Source: Ctena decussata (taxonomy: Eukaryota > Mollusca > Bivalvia > Lucinida > Lucinidae). Taken from it: 64,000 nt of DNA. The stretch is from positions 20,959,928-21,023,927 of the forward strand of contig OZ022513.1 of NCBI GenBank assembly GCA_963989385.1. The letters are read 5' to 3'. The position numbers and the translations under genes were made by a program. Position 1 is the first letter of the stretch. Each line of letters opens with the position of its first letter. The notes under the pieces were generated by a model. It did not search any database, was not told the origin of the DNA, and saw only the letters and a program-made list of their open reading frames with translations. Of the stretch, positions 1-11,530 are shown in pieces.

Positions 1-259
1 TAACCACTTAACATGCAGAGTGCAGCAGTACATTTATATTATATCCAATACATTTGTATTGAACGATTATTTTCTTGAACTGTTCAGAAAACTCAGACTT
101 ACCTAAAATTCTTTTTTGAATTTATAGACTGTTGCAAAAGAATTTTTAATCCGACATTGAATTCACAAACCAATTAAAAGTGTCGGCGCGAAAGAGTTTT
201 GAAAATGCTTTTCGAAGTTTATGGTATCTATAGCCATGTTGGAGAAGCTTAGCAGTTAA
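1..259. other. No feature recognised
   Basis: A+T-rich DNA with no convincing open frame, splice-site pair, repeat end or RNA gene. The family B monomers begin after it. Confidence 0.4.
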
Positions 260-509
260 AATTATATTGCGGGCATTGAAATCAGTCACATGAAGTTTCA
301 AGCATCTGGGCCTTGCGGTTCTGAGAAAGTAATTTTTTTATTATTTTTCTGTGCATTTCTACGATTCAAAGCTTGGAATCCCTGCTGCGTTGTCATTTTG
401 AACCCTGTGGCCTACATTTGAAAACAAAACTTGGTAAAGGACTATCAGGCAATTCTACATACCAAATTTCAAGCATCTGAGCCCTGCGGTTCTGAAGTAA
501 AAGATTTTT
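260..509 (-). repeat. Family B tandem-monomer element, part 1
   Basis: This stretch holds a monomer containing 'ccaaatttcaagcatctgag' and 'gcggttctga', which reappears at 3412-3830. The copy stops abruptly where family A element A1 begins and resumes right after A1 ends, so A1 inserted into an existing B element. The 5' end of B lies at about 3958 on the minus strand, so this is its 3' portion. The outer boundary near 260 is approximate. Confidence 0.6.
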
Positions 510-3411
510 AGCTCACCTGAGCCAACGGCTCTGGGGGAGCTTATAGGATGGTAAGGCTCCGTCGTCCGTCGTCCGTCCGTCCGTCCACAATTTCAAACGA
601 CTTCTCCTCTGAAACCGCGGGGCCAATTGTAACCAAATTTCATATGTAGCCTCTAGGGGACTTAGGACCAAAAAGTTGTTCAAACGGCCCTGGTTACATG
701 ACCAACATGACCGCAACGCCCATATATGGTAAAAACCTATAAAAATCTTCTTCTCCAGAACCAATAGGCTGATGGCCCTGAAACTTGATATGTAGCATTG
801 GGTACGCGAGTACTACCAAGATTGTTCAAATTATGACCTTGGTTTGACCTTGACTTTTTACGGCAAGGTCAAATTTGCTTTCTGGTGCTTTTTTTTTGGG
901 AAAACGCTAGAACATAAGATTTCTTGGAAATTGTTGAAGAGTTTGACCTGAAAATTGATATATACAGTCATCTTAAGGTGGTGATTTATGGTAAATGTAA
1001 AAATCTGCATAAAACCATAAAAAAGTAAGGTATCTCCCTGAGAGTTAGCAGACTTCTTATTTTTGTTGTTCTTTACAGTTTAGAATACAAAATAGACTTA
1101 CATGCTGCTTAAAAAAGTGGTTTTATAAGGAAAGATCAAAGGGTAGTTTTCTGCGCAATAATAAAAAAAAATAATATCGTTATTGAAAATTTACGTAGTA
1201 CTGAAGGTGCTTTATTGCATAATGAAGAGCGAGCTAGCAATTATTTATTCCAACTCTTTCTCAAATTGTAATGTAGACCAGATGAAAATGGTAGCTTTTT
1301 CTCAAATGTTCAACCATGTACAAGGTAATGTACACTTGATGCATTTATTAAATATAGGGTAGGCAAGCCTACCTATGTAACACCTACAGTATAACCAATA
1401 CATTACTTATATGATCACTGGTGTGTAGATGAAATTGTTCAACCTTGTTAAAATAGTCTCACCTGTCTCACCTGTGTGTTTTGACAAAAAATTTTGGACA
1501 CAGACCGCATCTTTTTTCATCTGCATAGCCTGATAATGTGTGAAAGAGTTTGAAAAAATAATTGCTAGGTCGCTCTCCATTATGCAACAAAGAACTCTCG
1601 GCACTAGGAATATTTTCAATAACAATATTAATTTTTCAGATTATTGCGCACAAAATTACCCTTTGATCTTTCCTCATAAAACACTTTTTAACATTAACAA
1701 ATGCTGCATTTTGGGAGTCTGAATTGTAAGAAACAACATAAAGAAGGCATATTCTAAGTTTTGGAAAGATCAGTGGTATTTTGGGTATTTTATGCAGATT
1801 TTTGTCTTTGTCCCAAATCAGTGATTATCACCACCTTAATGAGTACATGAGGACAAGGTCATTCTTTGACCTTTGACCCTGGTCTCTCGTATTGCGACAG
1901 TGTCACATCTCCTCAAAAGCCACTGGGCCAATTGTGACCATATTTCATGTAGAAGACTCTAGGAAGCAAGGGAATGAAAATTTGTTCAAACGGTCCTAGT
2001 CACATGAGCAACATGGCCACCATGCCCATATATGGTAAAAACCTTTAAAAATCTACTACTCCAGAACCAATGGGCCAATGACCTTGAAACTTGGTATGTA
2101 GCATCGGGTACGCAAGTACTACCAAGATTGTTCAAATTATGACCTTGGGTTGACCTTGACCTTTTGTACGGCAAGGTCAGTTTGCTTTCTGGTGCTTTTT
2201 GTATGGGAAAATGCTAGAAGATAATGATTTTATGGAAACTGTTGTAGATTTTGACCTGGAAATTGGTATATACAGTCATCTTAATGAGTACATGAAAAAT
2301 TACACTTACAACAGGTCAAGGTCATTCTTTGACCTTTGACCCTGGTCTCTGATATTACCTCTCCTCAAAAGCCATAGGGCAAGTTGTAACCAAATTTCAT
2401 TTAGAGGCTCTAGGGGGCAAGGGAACGACAATTTGTTCAAAGGGCCCTAGTCAAATCTCCAACATGGCCACCACGCCCATATATGATAAAAACCTTTATA
2501 AAATCCTCTCCTCCAGAACCAATAGGCTCTAATGGCCTTGAAACTTGGTATGTAGCATCGGGTACGCGAGTACTACCAAGATTGTTCAAATTATGACCTT
2601 GGGTAGACCTTAACCTTTTGTACAAAAAGGTCAAATTTGCATTTTGGTGCTTTTATATAGGAAAATGCTAGAACATAAGATTTCTTGGAAATTGTTAAAG
2701 ATTTTGACCTGAAAATTGGTATATACAGTCATCTTAATGAGTATATGAAAATTAATATGTTCAAGAGGTCAAGGTCATTCTGTGACCCTGGTCTCTCATA
2801 TTGTGACAATTTCACACATCTCCTAAAAGGCCACTGGGCCAATTGTAACAAAATTTCATATAGAGCCTCTAAGGGCTGAGGGAATTAAAATTTGTTCAAA
2901 CAATCTGGGTCACATGACCAACATGGCTGCCATGCCCATATATGGGAAAAACCTTTACAAATCTTCTTCTCAAGAACCAAATAATAGATGGCCTTGAAAC
3001 TTGGTATAAATGTATAAATCAGGTACTTGAGTACTATCAAGATTGTTCAAAGATGATCTTGGACTGACCTAAACCTTTCTTAAAGCAAGTTCAAGTACGG
3101 GAAAATGCTAGAACATAAGATTTCATGGCAAGGTTAGAAGATTTTGGCCTAAAAATTGTTTGCCTTAGTTAGTACATTGAAGATTTGCAGGTACAAGAGG
3201 TCAAGGTCATTCTTTGACCTCTGACCCATGTCTCTCATATTTTGACAATTTAAGACTTCTTCTCAAATGCCACTGGACTGATTGTAACCAAATTTCATAC
3301 ACAGCCTCCAAGGGCTGAGAGAACAAAAATTTATTCAAGCGGTCTAGGTCAGATGGTCTACTTGGCCACCATACTCAGGTGAGCGATTCAGGGTCTCTTG
3401 ACCCTCTTGTT
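510..3411 (+). mobile_element. Family A element A1 (tandem-core, rolling-circle-like)
   Basis: The element begins AGCTCACCTGAGCC, followed by a CCGTCCGTCCGT-rich tract. About four monomers of roughly 450 bp follow, each containing 'gccttgaaacttggtatgta' and 'caagaggtcaaggtcattct'. It ends with ctcaggtgagcg, which is the reverse complement of the start, then a stem-loop GGGTC-tctt-GACCC and CTCTTGTT. In A4 and A5 the same stem reads GGGCC-tcat-GGCCC, so both sides changed together and pairing is preserved. It lies inside a minus-strand family B element and is itself interrupted by a TTAA-flanked element at 977-1835. No protein is encoded; open frames here follow the repeat. A Helentron/HINE-type non-autonomous element is the best fit, but this is inferred from architecture only. 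Confidence 0.75.
977..1835. mobile_element. TTAA-flanked foldback element (copy 1)
   Basis: This 859-bp element starts GGTGGTGAT and ends ATCACCACC. It is flanked on both sides by TTAA (973-976 and 1836-1839). Uninterrupted family A monomers read 'cagtcatcttaatgagtaca' at this place, so the empty site is known. The two halves are diverged inverted repeats along almost the whole length; for example 'gcaattatttattccaactc' in the left half pairs with its counterpart near 1540. A second full copy is at 60689-61550. A TTAA duplication is typical of piggyBac-type transposition, but these ends do not look like canonical piggyBac termini, so the superfamily is open. Confidence 0.85.
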
Positions 3412-3958
3412 TTATATGTATTTCTATGCTTCAAACCTGGGACATCTTGCCGTGAGCCATTTTAAACCGGAGCCCACCTTGTGAACAAACTAAGTAAAGG
3501 ATTACTTAGCAATGCTATATACCAAATTTCAAACATCTGAGCCTAAAGAAGAAGGTTTTTGAATATTTTTCTATGTATTTCTATGGTTCAAACACAGGAC
3601 TCCTTGCCGTCGTACCATTTTGGATCCTGATGCCACCATTTGAACAATCCTTGTTAAGGACCACTAAGCAATACCACATACCAAATTCCAAGCATCTGAA
3701 CCAAGCAGTTCTGGAGAAGAATATATTTAAGAATATTTTTTTTGGAACCAAACACCCCCGCCCCAGGGTCATTTTGGATCCTGAGGTCTTCTTGGAATAA
3801 ATTTGGTAGAGGTCTACTTGACCATTCTTCACACTAAGTATCACAACCTTAGACCTAGCGGTTAAAAAGAAGATATTGAAAACAAATTGTTGACGACGCA
3901 CGACGGACGACGGCCACCGAGTATCACAATTGCTCACACTGAGCCTATAGCTGAGCTT
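3412..3958 (-). repeat. Family B tandem-monomer element, part 2 with 5' end
   Basis: B monomers resume directly after A1 ('accaaatttcaaacatctga' near 3521). The right edge, read on the minus strand, begins AGCTCAGCTATAGGCTCAG. It is followed by a region dense in CGTCGTCCGTCG, the 5' signature seen in the other tandem-core families here. Open frames of 143 and 75 residues across this part follow the repeat and are not genes. Confidence 0.6.
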
Positions 3959-4566
3959 AAAATGTTTTAGTAAGTAAACTATTCTGCATTCAGCTGTAGA
4001 ATACAACATCATTACTATTATTCATATCTTACTTATGATTTCGGTGCCTTCGTAATTTATTGTAAAGAACTAGTTGTCATAAGGGGGTGTTCCTGATACA
4101 GTTGTAATTGAATAATATTTTGTAAACAATTAGACCTTAATAGGGGCCGTTCATCCATACAAGTTTTCAGTCAAACAGAGGTTTGGTTTTGTGCACACTA
4201 CGACTTGAAAGTGGGTGAGGTTATTCCCTAGCAGTCGACCCTTATAAAACTAAGTGGTAATTTACAATCTTCCAATTATAGACTGACTGAAGATTGTGGC
4301 ATATATTGCATAATTTGTAGACACACTTTAAGATGCTATAAGTTCTGTGTCCACTACTTACCTGTGCTAAAACATATCGTTTTATTTGCAATTTTTAGAT
4401 TTTTGTGTATTTTGCGCCTACCATTTTTACGGAAAACCAAAACGTTTCTCCATCCAGCACCAGGCTTGCCATTCCTTTGTTGCAAAAATTTTATCATTGA
4501 CTGGATTTTGCAGAATTATGGGCATTTTCCTTATAAAACACCTTTTTACCACATGTCAGTTCTTTT
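3959..4566. other. No feature recognised
   Basis: Unique-looking A+T-rich DNA with only short open frames. No convincing splice sites or repeat ends were seen. Confidence 0.35.
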
Positions 4567-4641
4567 TATGCCCTCACCATAAAATGGCGGAAGGGCATAA
4601 AGAGTTTACCCTGTCTGTGTGTTTGTGTGTGTGTGTATATT

Positions 4642-4672
<31 letters not shown>

Positions 4673-5540
4673 ATGTTTGTGTGTTACCAGAATCTTGTCC
4701 GTGCCATAATTTCGTCATGCATAGTAAGATTTTAAAATTATTTGGCACAAATGATCGTCATGACAAGACGTTCTGTCGCGTGCAAGAATTTTGTCGCTAC
4801 CTTAAAGGTCATGGTCATACCACACAATTTTTTTGCATGGGCTTAAGTGAAAACATGTTTGTGTCCGGCCCATAACTTTGTCCTGCAATATGGGATTTCA
4901 AAAATGTTCGGCATAAATGATCATCATGACAAAACCATGGTTCGCATGCAGATGCCATGTTGCTAGTTTGAAGGTCAAGGTCACACATTGCACCTGAATT
5001 TTGTGCATAGGCTAGTGAAACACGTTTGTGTCCGGTCCATAACTTTGTGCATCATGGTGGGATTTTGAAAATTTTGTCATAAATGAGCACCATGACAGGA
5101 CAACGTGTCATGTGCAAGAATCATGTCGCTAGCTCGAAAGGTCAAGGTCACACTGCGCAACTGCGCACAAAAACTTTTGGTAAAGGTTAGAGAAAACATT
5201 TTCAGATCTGACCCAAAACTTTGCCCAGCATGGTGTAATTTCAAAATTTTGTGGCATAAATAATTATCATGAGAAGACAATGTGCCACGTGCAAGAACCA
5301 TGTTGCTAGCTTTTAGGTCAAGTTCACAGCCAGCACGTAAACTTTGTGCAAAGGCTAAGTAAAAACCTGTTCGTATGCAGCCCATAAATTTGTCATGCAC
5401 GTTTGGATTTCAAAACTAAGCGGGAAGATGAGTTGTTGCATGCAAAGAATGCCACTAGGTTATAGGTCAATATCACAGTGTACATTTAGACTATATGAAT
5501 AGGCTATAATGATAATATATTTGTGTCATTTTTGTTTCAG
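4567..5540 (+). repeat. Family H tandem-core element with GT microsatellite
   Basis: The 5' end is a stem-loop: TATGCCCT at 4567 pairs with AGGGCATA ending at 4599. A (GT)n tract follows at about 4613-4686. About five monomers of roughly 170 bp come next, marked by phrases such as 'cccataactttgtcctgcaa' near 4870, 5035, 5210 and 5380. Several monomers contain AAGGTCAAGGTCA. The 3' boundary is unclear. Short cysteine/valine-rich open frames here are translations of the GT tract. Confidence 0.6.
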
Positions 5541-5714
5541 CAGAATAAATGTTAGTCACATTCACTTATATTTCATGGTCCTTTGATTTCCCCTTTCATT
5601 CTATACAAGGTTGCCTCTGTGAACCTAGCTATCCTGTAAGTGCTGGAAACTTAATCAATGTGCCATGTTACTCAAGGCACTAGGCGGGGACATCCTTGTC
5701 CTATGGACACATTT

Positions 5715-5823
5715 GTAGTCTACTCTTAATTGTAGAAAACAATAAATAAAAGAAATCGTAAGAAAATCTGCTCACTTTCAGAAAGATTAATAATATTTCA
5801 TAGTTTTATTCAGATTTTGGTAT
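5715..5823. mobile_element. Decayed end of a TTAA-type foldback element
   Basis: The phrases 'aaaatctgctcactttcag' and 'ccacaaattaccacct' align with one terminal 110 bp of the 860-bp elements at 977-1835 and 60689-61550. The other half and a TTAA duplication are not recognisable, so this is an old truncated copy. Confidence 0.5.
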
Positions 5824-6189
5824 TTGCCACAAATTACCACCTCAGCTACATGTATAATGTTCGAAAAAGGGGTATAGCTCAACCCAATCTATCACACCTT
5901 AGTCTATAACATTATGTCAGATATTAACATGCTAGCTTAAGTGGTGTATTCAGATAGTTTGTCCTCAAGATGTACAAGGCCTATATAATATGCCTATGTC
6001 TGAAAAGTGGACATACTAAACCGAAAATTCATGAAACAGGCTCCAAAGCTGATTATTTCATCGATACATTGATTTTAATCTGCATTCAAAATATAAAGTT
6101 CCTACTTATTGGGGTGTTTTTTATTTATCTATTTTTAGATATTTTTGTTCAATACTGAAAAACTAATAAAAGAAGCTAAGTTTGTAATT

Positions 6190-6467
6190 ACCTGAGCTAA
6201 GGTTATGGTTTTTGTGCTCATAAATTTCTCTTATTGCCTATCAATATGTGAGGTTTCTTTTACTTCTCTTTTATACTACCTGAGATATGCTCCGGACAAG
6301 CATAATATTGAAAACAAGGAGCTTACTCCGTAATTCATAAGGCGGGGCTGTAGTTCTTGTGTTTTGCATTTCCTCTTATTTACCTCTATCTTTGTGTGAA
6401 GTTTCATTTTGTTCTCTTTAATACTTCAAGAGATATGCACCTGACAGGCAAAATACCGGTAAAACTA
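6190..6467 (+). repeat. Diverged fragment related to family N
   Basis: The phrases 'gatatgctccggacaagca' and 'gtgtgaagtttcattttgtt' resemble family N monomers at 32060-33060, here in the opposite orientation. Ends are not identifiable. Confidence 0.35.
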
Positions 6468-7640
6468 GGGAGGGAGTTAACTCCCTACTCTCATCCCCGC
6501 ACACAAAGGGAATATAATGTTTTCCCGCTGTCCGTCCATCCGTCCGTCCGTCTTTCCATGCGTCAATGACACTTTGGTTTATTCCTAATATCAAGAAAAT
6601 GCAGTAATGGTATTCATCAATTTTTGCAGACACATTGATATCAACAAGATGTACCTACATATGAGAAAATTAAGGCCTAGGGGCCAACTCTCTTAGAGTT
6701 ATTGACCTTTAAAAATTTTCTTAAGTTAGTAAAAAGCTTGTGTGCATAATATCTCTTTAACCAATGCATGTAATTTAACAAAACTAGCACAGATGCATTT
6801 TCATGACAGAGCAGAGAAGTGATTAAAATGTAGCGACCTTGACCTCCTTTTCAAGGTTACTACATTATAAAGCAGTAAAAAGCTTATGTCCATACTATCT
6901 CTTTAACCAATGGCTGGAATTTTGACCAAACTAGAAAAGATATAGTATTAAGACAGGTTAAAGAAGTGTTAGATTTTGGTGACCTTGAGCTCATTTCCAA
7001 GGTCACTTCATTATTAAGACTCAAAATAAGCTTTGCGTGCACTCCATCTCATGAATTGACATATGGGATGTAGCCAAACTAATATAGGTAGATTAAGAGG
7101 ACATGGAAAAGAAGTGATTACAGCTTGGTGACCTTGACCTCATTTACAAGGTCATACTGGCCTTTTGAAACTCAAATTTTCATAGAAGAAAGCTTATGTG
7201 CACATTATATCCTGAACCAGCGGATGGAGTTTTACCAAACTAGCACAGATACATCATTAGGACAAGGCAATATCAAGGTCACTACATAGTAAAGACTCTA
7301 AAAATTAGTATTGTATGCACTCTATCTCATAAATCAATAGACGAAATTTGATCTAAGTATCAGATTTACTTCATTTGGGTAGGAGAAAGAAATGATTATT
7401 GATTACCTTTTAGTGACATTGACCTTATTTTCAAGGTCACAGTGCCACTTTGAAACTCCAATTTTGATAGAACAATCTTGTCTTATACATTTATTTTTTT
7501 CCACTATCTTGTAAAGGCAGTAATGGTGTTTCACGAAATTTTGCAGGACGGTTGACATCCGCAAGATAAACATTTATGCCAATTCTGTAAGGACTATTTA
7601 TGTCCCGGACTAGCGAGTTTTCTTTACTGACCGTTATTGA
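6468..7640 (+). repeat. Family I tandem-core element
   Basis: It begins with a short palindrome (GGGAG-ttaa-CTCCC) and a (GTCC)n-like tract near 6530. Monomers follow with 'tttaaccaatgcatgtaatt' and 'tgaccttgacctcatttaca'. They resemble family D monomers at 39612-41252. The right end is uncertain because it merges into the truncated family A copy through a GGGTAT-cta-ATACCC hairpin near 7650. Confidence 0.55.
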
Positions 7641-7659
7641 GCGGGGGTGGCGGGGGGTA

Positions 7660-8250
7660 TCTAATACCCGTCGTCCGTCCACAATTTTAAACGACTTCTC
7701 CTCTGAAACCGCTGGGCCGATAGTGAAAACATTTAAAAATCTTCTTCTCCAGAACCAATAGGCCGATGGCCTTGAAACTTGGAATGTAGCATTGAGTACG
7801 CAAGTACTACCAAGATTGTTCAAATTATGACCTCGGGTTGACCTTGACCGTTTTTACGGCAAGGTCCAATTTGCTTTCTGGTGTTTCTATGTGGGAAATG
7901 CTAGAACATAAGATTTCATGGAACATATTGAAGTTTAGAGCCTAAAAATTAGTATATACATTTATCTTAATCAGTACGTGAAGATAAATGAGTACAAGAG
8001 GTCAAGGTCATTATATGACATTTGACCCATAAATTTAATATTTTGACAATTTCAAACAATCTTTCCAAAAGCAACTGGGCCAATTGAAACCAAATTTCAT
8101 ATAGAGTTTACAGAGGTTCAGGGAAGTTATATTTATTCAAACGGTTCAAGTCACATGACAACATGGAGGCCACGCCCATATATGGTAAAACACTTAAAAA
8201 TCTTGAAACTTGAAATGTAGCATCGGGTACATAAGTACTACCACAGAGGT
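7660..8250 (+). repeat. Truncated family A copy A2 with a foreign 5' end
   Basis: From about 7665 the sequence follows family A ('aaacgacttctcctctgaaa', then monomers). The usual AGCTCACCTGAGCC start is missing and the sequence upstream is a GGGTATctaATACCC hairpin. The copy fades out near 8250 without the 3' stem-loop. It is either a 5' replacement or a deletion joining two elements. Confidence 0.6.
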
Positions 8251-8960
8251 CTTCAGCAACATGAGCTGGCACCACAAAACTGACAGAGGCCATTCCGTAG
8301 CCACAAATGATATTCAAATAATCTTCATAGAGGTTTTCAGTGGCCTGGGCTAAGTGGGAATGCGACGAAAAGGGCAGACAGCACAAAAAAGGAAATATAA
8401 AGAAAAAGAGAGGTCTTGAGTTCGCACTTTATATGGGCTTCGAGACGAGAAAGTGTTGCAAAATCATCTGTGCAAATTACATATCTGGCTAAGAGAGGTT
8501 ATAAAGTATGTGCAGTGTAGGAAGAGAGTTGTGACTTAAGAGGAAGCTTCCAAAATGGTTTGATCATGTAACTGATTCTAAAAGTCTTGTAGTTCACCAA
8601 CCTGGTATAACAATCTTAGAATGTACCGTTGTAGGACCCAGAGCCGACATTACAGACTCCCTAGACATCCTGTTAAACAGTGTGACACAAAAACTCCCTA
8701 GTCTTTCGGGTGTTCTTGTGATAGGTAGCTTGTGATGACATCAGGGTATACTAATACCCAGAGACCTATAGTAGCTGGAACTGCAGTGGCGATAAAGCAT
8801 CAAAGTACCTTGGTCGGGTATCATTGTAGTTTTGAATGTCTAGTTTAACAAGCGGCTAGTATGATACTCTGCCTTTCAGCTTACGATCAGTCTTGCATTA
8901 AGTGTCTCTAGATGCCTTGCACTAAACCAAGCTGACACAGCAAACGTTGTTTAAAGCCTG
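8245..8960 (-). repeat. Highly diverged tandem repeat, possibly old coding DNA
   Basis: Several phrases recur loosely here and at 10900-11530, for example 'agctggcaccacaaaactga', 'agctggcatcacggtgtttt' and 'gaactgacaccacagtatta', next to variants of 'agaggtcttcagcaac'. One minus-strand open frame (8108-8386) crosses it, but no complete gene is visible. The family A3 insertion splits the block. Function is unknown and the repeat reading is tentative. Confidence 0.3.
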
Positions 8961-8986
8961 TTATTTGCGAAATCTGATAGCTTTTT

Positions 8987-10898
8987 AACTCACCTGAGCC
9001 AGCCGCTCCGGGGGAGCATATCGGACGGTAAGGCTCAGTTGTCCGTCGTCCGTAGTCGTCCGTCCGTCCACAATTTCAAACGACTTCTCCTCGGACACCA
9101 CTGGGCCAATTGTAACTAAATTTCATATAAAGCCTCCAGGGGACTTAGGAACGAAACGTTGTTCATACGGTCCTGGTCACATGACCAACATGGCTGCCAG
9201 GCCCATATAAGGTAAAAACATTTAAAAATCTTCTTCTCCAGAACCAATTGGTCTATGGCCTTGAAACTTGGTATCTAGTATTGGGTACGCGAGTACTACC
9301 AAGATTGTTCAAATTATGACCTTGGATTGACCATGACCTTGTTTATGGTAAGGTCAAATTTGCTTTTGTAGCCTTTATATGGGTAAATGCTAGAAAATAA
9401 CATTTCTTGGAAACTGTTGAAGATTTCGACCTGAAAATTAGTATATACAGTCATCTTAATAAATACATGAAAATTTATGCGTACAAGAGGTCAAGGCCAT
9501 TGTTTGACCTTTTGCCCTGGTCTCTCATATTTTGACAATTTCACTAACCTCCTCGAAAGCCACAGGGTCAATTGTAACCAAATTTCATATAGAGCTTTAA
9601 GGGGCTGAAGGAACAAAATTTGTTCAAACGGTCCTAGTCACATGACCAACATTGCCGCCACGCCCATATATGGTAACAACCTTAAAAACTTCTTCTCCAG
9701 AACCAATAAGCCGATGACCTCGAAACATGGTATCTTGCATCTGGTACGCAAGTACTATCAAGATTGTTCAAATTATGACCTTGGGTTGACCTTGACCTTT
9801 TTTACGGTAAAGTCAAATAAGCTTTCTGTAGCCTTTATATGGGAAAATGTTAGAACATAAGATTTCTTAGAAACTGCTGAGGATTTCGACCTGAAAATTA
9901 GTATATACAGTCATCTTGATGAGTACATGAAAATTTATGCGTACAAGAGGTCAAGTTTTTTTTTCGACCTTTGACCCCGGTCTCTCAAATTTTGAAAATT
10001 TCACACATCTCCTCGAAAGCCACTGTGCCAATAGTTACCAAATTTCATATAGAGCCTGTAGGGGCTGAGGGAAGGAAAATTTGTTCAAACGGTCCTAGTC
10101 ATATGACCAACATGGCCGCCATGCAGAATCAATAGGCCTTTGTAACTATGTATTTAGCATCGGCTACGCGAGTACTTCCTAGATTGTTCAAATTATGATC
10201 TTGGATTGACCTTGACCTTTTATACGGTAAGGTCAAATTTTCTTTCTGTAGCTTATGTATGGGAAAATGCTAGAATCTAAGATTTCTTGGAAACTGTTGA
10301 AGATCTCGACCTGCAAATTAGTATATACAGTCATCTTAATGTGTACATAAAATTAACATAAACAAGAGGTCAAGGTCATTCTTTGATCGCTGAACCTGTT
10401 CTCCCATATTGTGTCAATTTCACACATCTGCGCAAAAGCCAATTGGCCAATTTTAACCAAATTTAATATAGGGCCTCTTGGGGCTAAGGGAACGAAAATC
10501 TGTTATAACGGTCTAGGTCACATGACCAACATGGCCGCCATGCCCATATATGGCAGAGACCTTTACAAATCTTCTTCTAAAGAACCGAATGATCGATGGC
10601 CTTGAAACTTGGTATATAACATCGGGTACTTGAGTACTATCAAGATTGTTCAAATAATGAGCTGGGGCTGATCTTGAACTTTTTAAGGCAAGATCAAGTG
10701 TGGAAAAATTGTAGAACGTAAGGTTTCATGGCAAGGTTAGAAGATGTTGTGCCTAAAATTGGTATATACAGTCGTCTTAGTTAGTACATGGAAGATTAGC
10801 GGCTGATAGAACGAAAATTAATCAAGCAGTCTAAGTCATATGACCTACATGACCACCATACTCAGGTGAGCGATTCAGGGCCTCATGGTCCTCTTGTT
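8987..10898 (+). mobile_element. Family A element A3
   Basis: The start is ACTCACCTGAGCC plus a GTCCGTC tract. Four monomers of roughly 450 bp follow. It ends CTCAGGTGAGCG, then a weakened stem GGGCC-tcat-GGTCC, then CTCTTGTT. It sits between two parts of the diverged repeat at 8245-8960 and 10900-11530. One monomer has a short internal deletion near 10130. It is non-coding. Confidence 0.75.
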
Positions 10899-10899
10899 C

Positions 10900-11530
10900 T
10901 CTATATCCTTAGATAGTAGCGTAGTGTCCTTTGCTGTGGACTGGAATTGAATAGCCTCAGCTGGCATCACGGTGTTTTACAAACTTTAAGGTCTTCTTGA
11001 AGATTTAGCTGGTAACACATTGTCTACGAAAATTTATACATGCCTAAGCTGCAAGATTATATACGTTACCGGTTTTAATTCTTAAGCTTACCGTAAAGAT
11101 GAACATAACGTGCTTATTATGGTTAAAGTGTGTGAACTATAAGCTGGTATTAGTAAGTCTTTTAGCAGCCTGACATGGCACCATGTTCTGAATGCTAAAA
11201 CTGGTATAGCCTGCGGAAAGGTTTGAAGTAGCATGATACAGCACCGGTGTTTCTATACAGGTCTAACACTGTCTAATTGTACCCTGAACTGACACCACAG
11301 TATTACCAGTGGCCTTGTATTAGCCCAGACTGGTAAACATATTCTCGTAGAGGTCCCGTAGGAGGTTGAGATGCTATGTTATTCTGTGTTATTCTTCTGA
11401 AATAACTGAAACTTGCAAATTCAGTGCCTGCAGAGACTTTATTGCTAACCGAATTGCATTAGAACGTTCACTGTTATATAACTTCTACAGAAGTAGTATA
11501 TTAGCTGAAGCTGCAGTCAGTATGAAAACA
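10900..11530 (-). repeat. Highly diverged tandem repeat, second block
   Basis: This continues the pattern of 8245-8960 on the other side of A3, with 'cagctggcatcacggtgttt' near 10958, 'agcctgacatggcaccatgt' near 11167 and 'ctgaactgacaccacagtat' near 11284. The repeats are too diverged to set a period by eye; roughly 100 bp is a guess. Confidence 0.3.

Noticed and set aside
977..1835. Overlapping open frames on both strands as genes
   Set aside because: They mirror each other because the element is an inverted repeat, and the second copy breaks them.
3581..4012. 143-residue minus-strand open frame
   Set aside because: It crosses the family B repeat and its GTCC-rich 5' end; no splice signals or motifs.
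4386..4875. Cysteine/valine-rich open frames of 82 and 107 residues
   Set aside because: They are translations of the (GT)n tract and family H monomers.
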